A stretch of 64,000 nucleotides of DNA, taken from positions 8,246,001-8,310,000 of the forward strand of contig OZ316899.1 in NCBI GenBank assembly GCA_973895155.1. Direction: 5' to 3'. The notes below the pieces were generated by a model. The model had not been told where the DNA came from, did not search any database, and saw only the letters and a list, made by a program, of their open reading frames with translations. This DNA is from Marsupella aquatica. Lineage: Eukaryota; Marchantiophyta. A program made the position numbers and the translations under genes. Shown in pieces: positions 1 through 12,049 of this stretch (positions are counted from its first letter, which is position 1; every line of letters begins with the position of its first letter).

Positions 1-335
1 GCACCACAGGTTCCTTCAAAGTCATCCAACCATTCATCCGGATCCTCATCTCCTCTTCCATGAAATGCCTTGTAATGAATGCGCGACCGTTGGCTCAGTC
101 TGGTCCTAGGCCTCTCTTCTGGCCGTGCCTCTGGTTCCCCCATGTCGATTGGGGACTCACTTCTCCCTACCGACTCCTCTTCTGGTATGTCTTCTTCGAT
201 GCCACTTTCAGTTACGGAGTGACTAGCTCTTTATGCCCCTCTCAGTCGCTGTGTATCCTGCCTCCTGACGAGCTGCTGCAGACGAGCTCTCTCCCGTTGA
301 GTCGCTCTTTCCTCCCTCAGCATAGTTTCAGTCAT
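1..335 (-). pseudogene. gag N-terminus of retroelement B copy 1 (runs off window)
   Basis: This is the start of a Ty3/gypsy-type Gag, the structural protein that packages element RNA. The ATG at 335-333 matches the gag ATG of the B copy at 48637, and both read MTE followed by a Glu/Arg-rich stretch. The last visible part carries the motif DEDPDEWLDDFE, which opens the retrotransposon gag domain and also occurs in element A (DDPDEWLDEFE). One in-frame TAA interrupts the frame where the 48-kb copy has GAA. It lies directly downstream of a PBS and LTR on the minus strand, so the rest of the element lies left of the window. Confidence 0.75.
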
Positions 336-382
336 TACCTACGTTTCCTCCCTAACTTCATATCTCACGGCTTAAGAAATGC

Positions 383-400
383 CCCCTCCATCTAGCGCCA
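383..400 (-). promoter_or_regulatory. primer-binding site of B copy 1
   Basis: Read on the minus strand, TGGCGCTAGATGGAGGGG begins five bases inside the LTR end. TGG at the start is expected for pairing with a tRNA 3' CCA end. The same 18 bases follow the LTRs at 8081 and 48573. The tRNA that primes is not identified here. Confidence 0.8.
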
Positions 401-404
401 AAAA

Positions 405-3400
405 TGTGGTGCGTCCCATGGCTCCCTAAACCCAAAAAACCCCTTTGCACAAGCCGATTCCCGTAGGTTTCGCTCTTGGCAAGGCCAATTTCGCGGCTAT
501 GCGGCATGGGACGCTGCTAACTTCCTTCTACTACTATTTAACATTTTACTCACATATACTGGACAGATCCTTCATCGGGTCATGAGATACGTAGCTGGCC
601 TATTCTAGTCCTTCCCTTGTCCTCATCTCTCGGTTTCCCTTTAGGTATGTTTGGATTCCGCCATCGGAATGATCCCCAACTGGCTTGGGTAAGCCGCTAA
701 GATCTCTCTCAGCTCGACACATCCAACTCTTACTACCTTGCTACCCTTCTTGGTTGATGTGGGCAATCTTCAAACAAGTTAATGCGACACACGAATAGCA
801 AAATGACTCCTTCTGACTGAGTTATACCATGCACTTGCCATACAAATAGTACTTCTCATATACAAGTTTTGCGAACTAAGCCGTGATGCCAACTCTATTC
901 ATCTCTTAGGTATGAGGAAACATGAATATACACAAGGGTCACAGTATAACTAACCGAGAGCTTCTTTAACTACTTGATCCCAGCCCTGCTGGTGCACTAA
1001 AAACTTGCTAAGGAAGAAGGCCCTCAACTCCCCGCTGCCCAGGTACTTATCCTGGTAGTGGATCCGCCTAATTCCTTGCAATGTAAGCCTAATCTACCCT
1101 ACTGTAATCTACCTAACTGTAATCTACCTATGTACAGCGAGGCAGGAGCACAAGTGTTGCTCTTACCAGTGGATCCGCAATCCCACTAAGCTAAGTGTCA
1201 GGGTTGCCTCTTGGTCCTGATCCTAATTCTAAACTTGGAGATCTGAGCCCGCCCTGCCCACTCACGCCTCCTCCCTCCACGTCCGCCCTCCTTAAAAGGA
1301 GCGGCCCTCCACCACCGTCATGGCAACGATGTCTGGTCCTCAATGGACGCCCCCAACACTTCCTCCGCAGCCACTACCATAGGTCCGTCCTCTGATAGAT
1401 TACCTGCTCCGGACCGAGTCAACTCTCCATCGGCCTGATTGGGTCCACCCTCGGCTTTGGTCTCAGCATCGGCCACGGCCTCCCCGACATGTTCATCACC
1501 GAGTATCCTAGCCTCGGCTTTGCCATACCCGCCTTCTAGGGCAGTTGGATCCTTTGCCGTGACCCTACCTGAGGTTGGTGCTGGTTTACCTCCTTGGTCA
1601 CGACGGCTTGAGGAGCCGTATTACTCCCTGACCCAAAAGGTTTCCGCTTCTTCTTCTTCTTTGGTTTGGCAACTGGCCCCTTCCCCTTGCCACTTACCTC
1701 CGACACCGGTGCGAGTGTCTCGGCTTGTCCTTCGACCAGTACTACTCCTGGTAACTTGGTTGCCCCAATTGGAGTTGGACCTGAGGAAGCCAAGCACTTA
1801 AATACTGCGGCTTGTTTCTTCAACCGCTCCATTTGGTTGTCGGCCCGCTGCTGTAAGTTCTCCATCTTCCGCGTGCTTTCCTCCAACTCCTCCTGCAATT
1901 CATCCAGGTCCTTGCGCGCCTCCTCCCGCTCCTTCTGGGCTTCCTCCAATTCCTCCTTTAAGGTAGCCCTCTCCTCCTGGGTTGCTCTTAGCTCCTTGTT
2001 GAGCTCCGTAACAACCTCAGACTCCATTTTATTCATCTTGGCATAAGTCTGGTCGAGCTGGTTGTCTTTCTTGCGGAGGTCGGCCTTGAAGCTGGCCGTC
2101 ATGGATGCGAGCTCCTGCCACAGCACGATAATCGCCTAATAGGATTTCCCTAACTCGGCCTCCTTCTGCTCAAGGGCTCCGCGGATATCCTCGAGTTCCC
2201 CCTTCAGTGCCCTTTCCCTTCTCTGAGTTTCCGCCATGGCCCGATTGTTGGCTGCTATGTGGGCCTCCTCTGCGTCTCTCAGCTCTTGCTTCCACTTCTC
2301 CTTTTCCTTGATCAAATCGGCCAGCTCACCTTGGGTCCAAGTTAGTTTATCCTTGATAATTTGATTATCAGACTGTGCGGTATCCAATTGCCCCTGCATG
2401 ATGTTGAGCTCATGCCGCTTAATCCGCAGCTCATCTTGGGCTTTCTTGGCTGCCTTCAAGTCTTCTACCTTGGCTTCCCTTGCCCTAAGCCGATGGATGA
2501 CCTCGTCCTTCTTGCTTCTCTCCAAAGCCACCGCTTCTTCTAATCGGCGCTTCTCCAACATTTCCCTCTGGAAAAAAGGTCCCTGCTCCAACTCCTCCCC
2601 AAAGATGCCCAGTGCAAGTTCCCCACACATCTCCCCGTACTCCATGGCTCATTCTTTAGCATAGCCGGAGTGAGTAGAAGTCATCGGCATCATCCACCGT
2701 GGCCTTTGTTCCCAAGCCGCCTTGCGAATTTCTTCTATCGTGGCTGGCGGGCTGCTTCGTTTTTCTGCAAGCCGCCTGATGTCCTCTGGCCATTCTCCTC
2801 CTGGTAAATCCTTCTCCCTAGCCAGGGCTGCCTCTTCTTCCCCCCTGAGTCGTTCCTGAAACTCCTGTGCCGTCTGTTTTATGTCGTCGAAGCTCGGGGG
2901 AGCCACATCTGGTGGGGGAGACTCGGGGCTGCTCTGTTGGGTTGGGTCCCCTTGAACTACTCTTGGAAGAGTGGGGATGAACCTGCCACAGGTCCTTATT
3001 CCTGGAACATGATGGTCCGACCCGTAGCCGGAGTCATCATTGTCGTAGCCTTCTACCGCCTCCTCCTCGGCTTGGACTACCGGCTCCCCCCGCTATTGTC
3101 CTGGTCTTGCCGTGAACACGGCCTCACAGATCACGGGTCCTGGTTCCTCCGGCTTCCACGTTGATCTCATCTTCTCCCTGTCGCGACTAGGAGCTTTGGG
3201 CTGCTTTTCCTCGGCTTTGGGATTTGAAGCTCCTACATACATTTGGACTCCCGGCTCGTGTTCCGGTCTCCTTCTCTCCTTGACCCCGGTAAAGGGGTTT
3301 TCCCTAGTAAGTTGGCTAAGGCCGACTTTGGGAGCAGTATTCTGTACCGGTCCCGTTGCCGTTGTCGTTCTCCTTTCCTTCTCCAGCAATTTCAGTAGAT

Positions 3401-5085
3401 TCTGCATGCCTGGTTGCTGCATCGGCAAGTCCTCCTTCCTCGGCCTAAACACCTTCTCGATTGTAGGACTGTCAGGCTGGGTTGGTTTCTCTGTTGCCGG
3501 CCTCGGTTCCGAAACCTCCTCTGGTGCTCTTGCCTGCAAGGGCAATACCGGGGCAAATATCTGACTTTGGGCATACCGGCACAACAGCGGCATATGATAA
3601 CCAAGCTGGGACACGCTTCCCATGCCGATCACCAGCTGTTCCTCCTTCAAGATCTTCTTTAGTTGGGTGAGGAGGTACCCGTTGTAGTCTCGGCTTGGGT
3701 TTGGCCTCTCCGCCAGATAGACCTGTGCCTTGCCGATCTCTACCCTCGGCAACTTACAATGCATGGTTACCCGCAATAAATCGATCATTTCTCCTATGTG
3801 CGGGTTGCTGCAGGTGTTTTGGAAGAAGCCATTCTTTGTTGATGGCCCTGGAAACAACCGGAACTCCCTGTCTGGCAAGGTCTTCCTGGTATCTACTTTG
3901 GTCTTATTGCCCATCGGCAAGCCAAATACTTTGGCAATCACCCGGGGAGTGAGATAGAAATCCTTCCCATACACCCTTGTGGAATTGGTCTTGGGCTCCC
4001 ATGATCCCACGAATTCTAGTAAGTCTGAATCCGGCACCTCTTGCTTTAGCCATGGTAACTTAACGAAGGCTTCCAAGCCGGATCCGGCCATGAAACCTTG
4101 GTATTTCTGAGTCTGCATAGCCGTAAAGCATGCATCCTCCTCCCGTGCAAAGTGTAATTGCACCTCCTCAGGGAGGGTCGTGGCCCAGCCTTTCTAGGTG
4201 TCATCTCTTGTTGGAATGGCATTGATGGGGTCAACCTCCTCCTCTTCGGCTTCCGCCTGCCTCCTGCTTCCCTGCTCTACTGGTTTCCTGGGTGCCGCCG
4301 ACCTCGTTCTTTTTGCAGGGGTGGCTTCTTTGTTGTTGTTCCCTTTCCTCTTCATAGCGGTTACCGTGGATGTTTCTCCTAACACGGTTGCCTTTGTCCA
4401 CCCCTCCGTGCTACCCTTCAACTGCCAGTGCATGTCGTTGCAGCGGTTGATGGCCTCCCGGATGCCGACTATTCTATTCTCACAAAACAGAAGATTGTCA
4501 GGTTTGTCGGCAGTAGGCGTCCACAAGAATTCAGCCGTAATGAGTTCTCCTCCTAAGAAAGTAAACTTCTACAGCTCCCACAGCCGAGCGAGTTCCTGTC
4601 ATTCTCAAGCCGCTCTCTCCGATTCTTTGTCCTCGTAGGTCCCAATGTACTCAGTTGCCCATTCTAACAGGCATCCCCCAAAATGAGTAGCTTGATTGAC
4701 GTTGCTCATACCCTTCTTGAGTTTATTGTCGGTATCTGCTTCCACCCCGAGTGCTTGCCTGAGCAGCGGACAGTAGTTGGCCTCCCGTAGTTGTCCGCTT
4801 GGCTCGTGTTTGCAAATGAGCCGCCATTCCTTGCGCTCGGTCCTTACCCCCCCTTGGCTGGTCTTCCTTCCCGTTGGTTACCCACAGCCGCCGGTACTTA
4901 GCACACCCTAACCCTAATCGTGTTCCCTCCCCCGACGTCCTTACTTTTGGCCTCGGCTCGGGTTCCATAGTCACCCTTAATTGTTTATATTTCCCTATTT
5001 TTGTTACTATACTAAGGTGTTTCCTAGGGTACACTCCTGATTTTACTATTTAAACTGGCCTAATGATTCCTGGCTAGGCATCACA
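405..5085 (-). mobile_element. Full-length 4.7-kb LTR of Ty3/gypsy element B, copy 1
   Basis: On the minus strand it begins TGTGATGCCTAGCC (at 5085) and ends GGGACGCACCACA (at 405), the usual TG..CA ends. The same ends bound the copy at 13476-18246. The PBS and gag lie beyond 405, so this is the 5' LTR of an element continuing left. The right flank CAGCT (5086-5090) is half of the expected 5-bp target duplication; the other half is off-window. It inserted in the coiled-coil frame of element A's 5' LTR. At 4681 bp it is far longer than most plant LTRs, and most of it is a decayed reading frame. Confidence 0.88.
1318..4967 (-). pseudogene. LTR-encoded FGLP/coiled-coil protein, B copy 1
   Basis: A ~1200-codon frame lies wholly inside the LTR. 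It starts at MEPEPRPK (ATG 4967), about 120 bp from the LTR edge, and ends at TGA 1320-1318. In order it has a basic N-terminus, a segment containing CNDMHWQLKGSTEGW, a Lys/Arg patch (MKRKGNNN), a globular domain with YGKDFYLTPRVIAKVFGLPMG, a Pro-rich linker (NPFTG, DLPMQQPGMQNLL), and a C-terminal heptad-rich Glu/Lys/Leu coiled coil around 1800-2640. Stops include TGA/TAG codons where sister copies have CGA/CAG. The function is unknown. The FGLP domain recalls plant-transposon-associated domains (Transposase_32, plant mobile domain), but that is only an impression. Confidence 0.7.
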
Positions 5086-5573
5086 CAGCTCAAGAGGTTG
5101 AGCTTCTGCAACTACGACCCAAGGTTGCAACCGCCGATGAGTTGTTAGCAAATGCGCATGCCCTTACCGCCTTAGCCGAACAGGCCAAAGCCGGGAAGGA
5201 GGACAAGATTGCACACCTCCAAACCCAGGTTGACAGTTTGAAGAACCAAACTGTCATCTGGCAGAAAGACCTAGAGGAGGCCGAAGAGCGGGCCCAGCGT
5301 GACACTACGGAGATTGCCACCCTGCAGGCCGAAGTGGCACGGCTTCAAGCCAAAGCCGAGAAACAGACCCAGGTGGTGGACAAGCTGACGAGCAACGCCC
5401 AGCAACTGGAAGAGGCATGCCAGGAGGCAGCTGAGGAGACAAACACGGTGAAGCAAGAAAACGAGTCTCTATTGGACCAAGTCCAGCTCCTCAAGGCGGA
5501 CAACGATAGACTCCGTAGACAGCGGGATGGCCACTCCCACTCGGACGGCTCTGGCAAGCGCACCAAACATTAG
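5086..5573 (+). CDS. Coiled-coil C-terminus of element A LTR-encoded protein
   Basis: An open frame runs from the B insertion point to TAG at 5571-5573 (about 161 residues, with an internal Met at 5142). It is almost entirely heptad-patterned: repeated Leu/Ala at a/d positions with Glu, Lys and Gln between, no Pro, ending in a short basic tail (SGKRTKH). The frame is already open at 5086, so the N-terminal part was cut off by the B insertion. Its place just before the LTR tail matches the coiled coil in B's LTR protein. The 3' LTR copy has lost this part by deletion. A role in oligomerisation is an inference. Confidence 0.6.
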
Positions 5574-5903
5574 CGGAGGGTTAGGCTTAGAATAGACTTA
5601 GGAGTAGCTAAAACAGGCTGGTAGGAAAGTGCCGGCCAGAAGATAGCGGCGCTGACACATTAGCTAGCCTGTGTAGAATAGGTTAGACTAATAGGACAAG
5701 CAAGCACCAACTTAGCAAGGATATAAGTTAGCGTAGATTTGGGCACAACGTCAGGCCGGTCCTCAGCCCTTAGTATTTAGCGGCCCCCCCAGTAGAGGTT
5801 AGAGAGGGGGATTTTAGACTCAGAAGTTGGCCATTCACAGTACGTACGGGGAGTCCCAAACTTGGTGAAGTACCGGAGTACCAAGGGGAGGGTATACGAC
5901 TAA

Positions 5904-7513
5904 CACTAGTACATTTTGGGGCCTAGTCCGATTCTCACCTTCCGATGATGCCAAGGTTTTCGATTCTATTCTAATTGGATGTACGATCCAACCGTCCAAG
6001 CCAACGCATATCGGACCTTGCCATTAAACTAGAATCGGACTATCACCATTTCAACCCAATCACAAACGGGCCGTCACTACGATGTAGGAAAAGTTGGATT
6101 GTTTGTCCAAGCCAGAAACAATTGGACCGCTTGGTCTGATTCTTCTCCAATGCTAGATGAATTGGAACCCCTTTCCAAAGAAAAATGTAAGCACATTTTC
6201 CGATCAAATTAGAATTGGAAGTTGCCATTCAATACAAATTGGAAGTTTTCAATGCGCATGGAATTGGATATTTCAAGGTTTTCAGGATTGGAAAATTGTT
6301 TCCAAGTGGTAGGCAATGGGATTCATATTTGCAATACAAATACAATGAGATCTTGGTCCAATTGTTGGTGCAATGGACTTTGTGGTCCAACTCTTTGGGA
6401 ATTGGAAGTGTGTCTACAATTCATTTAGAATTGGAACCTTTGGCAAGCTAGGGTCATCCCTCATCTGCCCATGGAAAGTATTGACCGGCCCTGAATCATG
6501 TGTAGCATAGCCTTTGTAGTCTGTGTTCCTAGGATGAGAAATCTTATGCCAATGGCCATTCCTATCTTTACAATGCACTACCCTATAATGGTTACCAAAT
6601 TTTTTTGTTAAATTGTAAGTCAAAGCCTTTTGACTCGATGAAAAAAAATTCTTGCGGTCAACAAAAACAGTTGTCTTCATTGTCATCTAGGTCAAAATTC
6701 TATATATATTGTATCCCCAAATGAACTTAACCACGCCCCAAAAGGAATTGTAGCAATTTGAGGAGGACATAGGTTTTTTTGGCGATCTAACATTGATAGG
6801 TAAATTGGTTCCCATATGGTCAACATAGAGCTTTCACAATTGACCACGCAACCCAATGTCATGATACGCAAGAATTCATCAATAATTGGCCCAAACTGTG
6901 GATCTAAATGAACTCAGAGATGTATAAAAACCCCAGGCACTCTATAAGAAACATCAGATGTGCCTAAGGTTGCATTACAATGCAAGAGCTAAGAACTAGG
7001 AAGTTAAGCACCTATTGAGAGGAATAGTGTTTGGGATGGGTGACCTGACTTCTCTAGTAGCCCACAGTCTTGCTAAGACTTGAAGCCTCACACAAAAGAA
7101 TATGCCAATTAGCTAGTGATATGCAACCCGTGGAGGAGTAGGATCAGGTCGGGGCAGCGCTAGGGCCGCCGATTGGGGTAATCGCACTTCAATTTTTGAT
7201 TTGATTCTAATTGGGACCCCTATCCCATTGTAGTACAATAGCACAATAGTTTCCGATTGCGAAGTACTTGGAAATGGTCATGCCATTCTCACATAATTGG
7301 ACAATTGTTTGCCATTTCTTTTGAATTGAATGCATCTTTCCAATACTAGTTTAATTGGACAAGTCCGATCTCGGTCCGATAATGCTAACCCGATTGTTTG
7401 GGGATTGGATGATACGATGCGACTTAAATTGGAACATTGGTAAAAACTGCAACAATCCGCCGAAGGGGTCCGATTTGAGGAGAATTGGATTAAGGATGAA
7501 TTATGTACTAGTG
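5904..7513. mobile_element. Non-autonomous CACTA (CMC/EnSpm-type) element
   Basis: The left end is CACTAGTACATTTTGG and the right end is the inverse, ...ATGTACTAGTG, giving an 11-bp terminal inverted repeat starting CACTA. The flanks are TAA (5901-5903) and TAA (7514-7516), the 3-bp target duplication typical of CACTA elements. Both ends are filled with repeats of AATTGGA/GATTGGA in either orientation, as expected of subterminal transposase-binding repeats. At 1610 bp it has no transposase frame. It also contains a 5S rRNA-like segment. Confidence 0.85.
6959..7072 (+). pseudogene. 5S rRNA-derived relic inside the CACTA element
   Basis: The segment keeps AAGTTAAGCAC (7000-7010) and TTGGGATGGGTGACCT (about 7031-7046) in the spacing of plant 5S rRNA; the second lies in the internal control region. 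An AGAACT..AGTTAAGC stretch also aligns. Elsewhere it is too divergent, including the 3' stem, to be a working 5S gene. It may be a captured 5S copy or a 5S-derived (SINE3-like) retroposon. Confidence 0.6.
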
Positions 7514-8080
7514 TAAGCTCACTGGGCAAGTGCGGAGCCGGGCTCCGTTGTAGTGTATACTCCTTGGCCTTGGGCCCGGTCGTTCACGAGGTGTCGAGTC
7601 AACCAATCGTAAAGTGTATGATCATAAATGAATGAAATCCTTTCTCCTTAATTCCTTCGTGTAAATCGTGATTTCTATTATGTATGTATGCATGTATGAG
7701 TCTCGTGTGCAAGTATCAATGTTGGGCCGAACATGTTATGCCAACCGTGCACGGGGTGCAGGATACGGGTACGGGGTTGCGAGCCCGGGTTGAGCTCTTG
7801 TACTAACGGATCCGGATCAAAGGCGGTAACACAAAGGCTTAGAAGTCCGTGAGCCGGGGTCGACCCCGGGTCGACTAAAGTATGTTCCGGCGGCGGAACA
7901 CAAACTATACCTAGGAGGTGTTTGTACATAATAATAAGCGCACTTAGCGCTAGTTTATGTGAATTAGGAGCATTCTGTGCGTCCCTCCCTGCTTGAACCC
8001 TCATATTCACAAAGGATGTGCCTATCTAAGCCAAAGCCCGGGTTAAGGCCTAGGCTGACGATGTGACATAGCCTTTTTTT

Positions 8081-8098
8081 TGGCGCTAGATGGAGGGG
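8081..8098 (+). promoter_or_regulatory. primer-binding site of element A
   Basis: TGGCGCTAGATGGAGGGG starts 12 bases after the 5' LTR end at 8068. It is identical to the PBS of element B copies at 383-400 and 48573-48590, so A and B use the same tRNA primer. Confidence 0.8.
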
Positions 8099-8201
8099 GC
8101 ACTCTATGTGTAGTAGAGGGGAGACATGTGCGAATGCACCCGGGCAAGGTACACCAGTCCCCAGTTTGTTACTAACCATTGTCATTATATGAGTAGATGC
8201 C

Positions 8202-9786
8202 CGTCACCCGATCTCAAGCCGCTTACTTGAGAAGATTGACCAGCGAACGAGAGAGTGCGGCGACAACAAGCTCCAAATCCTCAAGCTCGGAGGATTTGCT
8301 ATCGCCTTGACGAATGAACATGCCATCGGGACCTTCGGGGTCCGGACCAGCGGTCCTGCTCCGGTCCCTGCTGCGCCACCGCTAGCAGTACCAATGGCAG
8401 CAGTCCCACCGGCTATGGCTTGCGCTGCCCAAGCTCCCCCGCAAGTATCGCAACGGTCACGGTTTCATTATTGACCTTTCAAAGGGCGTCATGGGGATGA
8501 TCCGGATGAATGGTTGGATGAATTTGAAGCCACTGCTAAGGCCAATGGGGAAGAGGCCATTAAGCTAACCATCCTCCCCGGTGTGATGCGGGGGGAAGCT
8601 CGTCCATGGTACAACTTGCTGCCACCCGGGACTACATGGGCACAATTCCAAGCTGCGTTGCTGCAAGAGTTTTGTGCCATTGGATCAAAGCAACGTTCTT
8701 TATTAAAGATTGGCCGGCTTTGCATGGGAAAGAAGGAATCCTTGCAAAATTTCATTCAGAAGTTTCAGAAACTTAATTACTGCCAAGATCCGGCCCAGGC
8801 CAGGGGATGCGCTCCAGCTTACGTGGTTTCTCCATGGTTTGCCCACGAATATGCAATTTTGGGTGCGCCAAAATAACCCGATTTCAATGCAAGTGGCCAT
8901 AGCATGCGCCGAAACCTACCGGGAGTCCACTTATAACTCTCGGCAAAGTCAACGGGCACGCCGACATAAGGGCAAATACAAAACCTTCAGTGATAGTGAC
9001 TCCAAATCGAACGACAAGAAGAAGAAGAAACGCAAGAAGAGGAAGAAACATCGTTCGACCTTGTCTAGTTTGGAGACGGAATCTAGTTCTGATTTGACTT
9101 TGACCAGCGGACCCTCCACTTCCAACTCATCGGGAAGTGATTTGGAGAGCAAGAGCCAGAGCAAGAAGAAGAAGAGGCAAGCTAAGAAGGAAGAGAAGGT
9201 CAAGCCTCATGTTCGACGAACGATCCCCGATCCAAAGGCCGCTGAAGCAGACAAGCTCAATGAAATTATGGATCGTCTCAAAGCATTGTCGGTACACCTT
9301 GCGGACAAGCCCGTGGAGAAAAAGAAAACTTCCAAGACCCGAGCACACGCATGGTGCTCCAAGTGTTTCCAATCCGGTCACGTGGTGCAAGAATGCCCGC
9401 GATGGAAGAATAGGGTCCATCAGGTGTAATTGGAGGACGCTGACAGCCCGGGGCCAGAACCGGAGTCCACCAAATACTTCTTTGAAGACGCCACGGATTC
9501 TATCTACCAGATTTCCACGATGGGTCCACGCAACTTAGCTGGTAGAACGGCCTACCCTTACCCAAACAATGGCAGGAATGTCCAGGTTATGAGTAACCTG
9601 AGCATTCCTCCTAAACCCGGGATTTGGTGATCCCCAGTTTGTTACAATTGTGAGAAGCCGGGTCACTTTGCCAGGGAATGCACCGAGCCAAGACGGCAGG
9701 GAGATGGCCGGGGCACTCCACTATGTCAAGTTTGCAAAACTAAGGCCCACTCCACGGCCAATTGCCCCTTGGTGATCGCTACCTAA
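8202..9786 (+). pseudogene. Gag of element A
   Basis: The probable start is MPVTRSQAAYL at 8202. A TGA near 8308 and frame changes follow. The retrotransposon gag domain runs from HGDDPDEWLDEFE (near 8490) through PWYNLLPPG and SLQNFIQKFQKL (frameshift near 8770), then LQLTWFLHGLPTNMQFWV. A Lys/Ser-rich stretch follows. Three CCHC zinc knuckles (CX2CX4HX4C) come next, at about 9355 (CSKCFQSGH), 9640 (CYNCEKPGHFARECTEP) and 9724 (CQVCKTKAH). A TGA sits before the second knuckle and a TAA ends the frame at 9784. A Glu/Gln-rich linker with further stops extends to about 10330 before the protease. Confidence 0.85.
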
Positions 9787-10330
9787 GCAAGCGCAGCCAG
9801 GCCGGTCCTGGGAGGTCCTGCTACTAACCATGTCGTCGTACAAGTGATCGCTGTAGAATGGCAAGATGATACCACGGAATGGGTGAACCTGGTGGATGTG
9901 GTGGAACACCCGAACCTGTCGGACAAAGTCAAGTGCTACTGCATGGCGACTCGCACCGAACGAAAGCAAGAGAAATAGGAAGAGAAGCATTGGAAGAAGC
10001 AAGATACTACCCCAGTGCAGCCAGTAGTAGAAATCTCCCCAAAGGAGGATGACGACTACCGACAAGACAACCCAAAGCTATTCTTCCCCGTATCAAAGAA
10101 TTGGTTTAGAAGCAGTTGGAGGCTTATGAAGCACGCAAATACCAGAAGGCTATCGACAAGGATATCAAAGCAGCTGAAGCCGCCCAACAACAAGAGCGGG
10201 AGAAGCAACAGGAGGAAGCCCAACAGCGTCCCAAGGAAGAGAAGAAGGAGGACTACAATATCCGACAAGACGTGAAAAGTTGCCCGGTCACGGCAATAGT
10301 AGGGCAATTACTGCACAATAACCCTCAGTA

Positions 10331-12049
10331 TTGACAACAAGGCAGTTACTCACGGGTCGACGACGAAGGCGGCTACCACGGGTAGGGACGGCAGATTGCA
10401 ACATGATCTGCGAAGACCTAGGGGCGCCGGACATATCTATTGAGATAAACAATTGCACCATTAAGATGGTTGACCGTGGCGCGGGAGTCAACATCATGAC
10501 TGAAGAAACGTCGATCAAGCTGGGATATCTCACGTATCAACCCACTGCCCGAGCCATCCGATTGGCTAATGGGGCACGGGTCCTTCCCTTAGGCACGCTC
10601 ACGCGGGTGCTCACTCTTGTGGGGGGCGTTGAGTTCTACCTCAACTTCCTAGTCATGAGGCCGGTGAGACCATCCTCTTATCCAGTTCTGCTGGGGAGAC
10701 CATGGCTATACGGGGGCAACGTAGTCACGGATTGGGGAAAGAAAGAGTTGCAATTTGGAACACCCACCGTGCGAGTGTCATGGGCCTTGGATGACTATGA
10801 GGGAGAGACACCACAGGGGCCGGAGGAATATGATTCAGAGACCTCGGAGGAAGAAGAGCCCAACATGATAGAGCTCATTTCATCTCTTTCCGAGGAAGAT
10901 ATTTTCAGAATAGAGGCAACACGAGACACCCATCTCATGAACTACCCAAAGGAAGACACGTGCGACCTCAACCCGAATTCCTCTAACCTCTCAACTAAGG
11001 TGCAGCCCGCCCAAAGTCTCAGCCCAAAGGACACACAGAATGTAGCTCCAGCTAAGCAGGGAGCTGAAGCCATTATGCATACCATCAACCCCTCAGGAAG
11101 CGAGGCCACCACGACCTCAGCCAAAGCCAAGATTTTGGGCCCCAAGCAAAGGAAGCAAGTATCCTGGGACCTGTCTATCCCAATGGAAGAAGATGTGGTC
11201 GCAGCACCAGAGTCAAACCCTACCCCGCCGACGTACGGAGGAGTCCGCTTAGCAGAGCTAGACACTAGCCTGGACCCAGGCTTGCGTAATCAAGTAGAAG
11301 TCATCAGGAAGGAGCACTACCGGAAGTACACCACGGGGATGGATAAGACGTTCAATTTAGGCCACGCCTTGACGGGTGAGACCAAGAAATCCATTCAGTC
11401 ACTGCTCAAGGAGTATGAGGATGTGTTCGCATGGAGCCATCATGACCTGACGGGTATCTCTCTCAAGCTAGGAGAACACACGATCAACCTGAACCTAGGT
11501 GCACACGCGGTACGGCAGCGCCAACGGCGTATGAAACTGAGATATTCAATCTTGGTAAAAGAAGAGATCGATTGTTTACTGGCCACGGATATCATTTACC
11601 CGGTAATGGCAAGTGATTGGGTATCTCCCATCGTCATCGTGCCAAAAAAGGGAGGCACGGAAGGGAAGCCAAAAATCCGCATTTGTCAAGATTATCGTAA
11701 GCTGAACAATGCTACCCAAAAGGACCACTATCCGTTACCATTCACGGACATGGTTCTGGATATGGTAGCCCGGAATGAAATCTATACCTTCCTTGATGGC
11801 TATTCAGGCTACAACCAGATTTGGATCCGCCTCTTGGATCAGCTAAAAACCACGTTCACTACCGAGTGGGGGACATTTGCATTTCGAAGGAAGCCCTTCG
11901 GGCTGTCTAACGCCCCGGCCATGTTTCAGCGGCTCATGATGAATATTTTCCATGATTTCTTACGGGAGTTTTTGGAAATATTTATCGATGACTTCGCCAT
12001 CTTCAGAACGGTGGCCATGCACCCCAAACACCTACAATGTACTCTATAG
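10331..12049 (+). pseudogene. Protease and reverse transcriptase of element A pol
   Basis: This is a 572-codon open stretch. An aspartic protease lies at residues ~20-150: the usual D-S/T-G-A reads DRGAG (residue 48), followed by RLANGARVLPLGT and VLLGRPWLYG. An acidic linker follows, then reverse transcriptase from about residue 370: VMASDWVSPIVIVPKKGG, KIRICQDYRKLN, FLDGYSGYNQI, KPFGLSNAPAMFQRLM, and the YXDD-box equivalent FIDDF (11980-11994). The layout is that of Ty3/gypsy pol. The TAG at 12047 falls within the RT thumb/connection region, so the downstream pol domains are separated by stops. The Ser/Thr-to-Arg change in the protease motif would probably inactivate it. Confidence 0.9.

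Larger units (their letters stand above)
5086..8068 (+). repeat. 3' portion of element A 5' LTR
   Basis: The segment ends CTGACGATGTGACA at 8068, just before the PBS, and bases 7650-8068 align with 24630-25058 of the 3' LTR. It contains the coiled-coil frame (5086-5573), a non-coding tail, and the CACTA insertion at 5904-7513. Without that insertion the tail reads directly from 5903 to 7517. Its left part is separated by the B insertion at 5085. Confidence 0.75.

Noticed and set aside
1666-2664. Plus-strand Ser-rich frames opposite the coiled coil of B copy 1 (also at 16-17, 35-36 and 47 kb)
   Set aside because: They are antisense shadows of Glu/Lys/Leu-rich coiled-coil coding sequence, repeated at each LTR copy.
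6959-7072. Functional 5S rRNA gene
   Set aside because: Only internal blocks are conserved. The ends and terminal stem are lost and there is no T-run at the proper 3' position.
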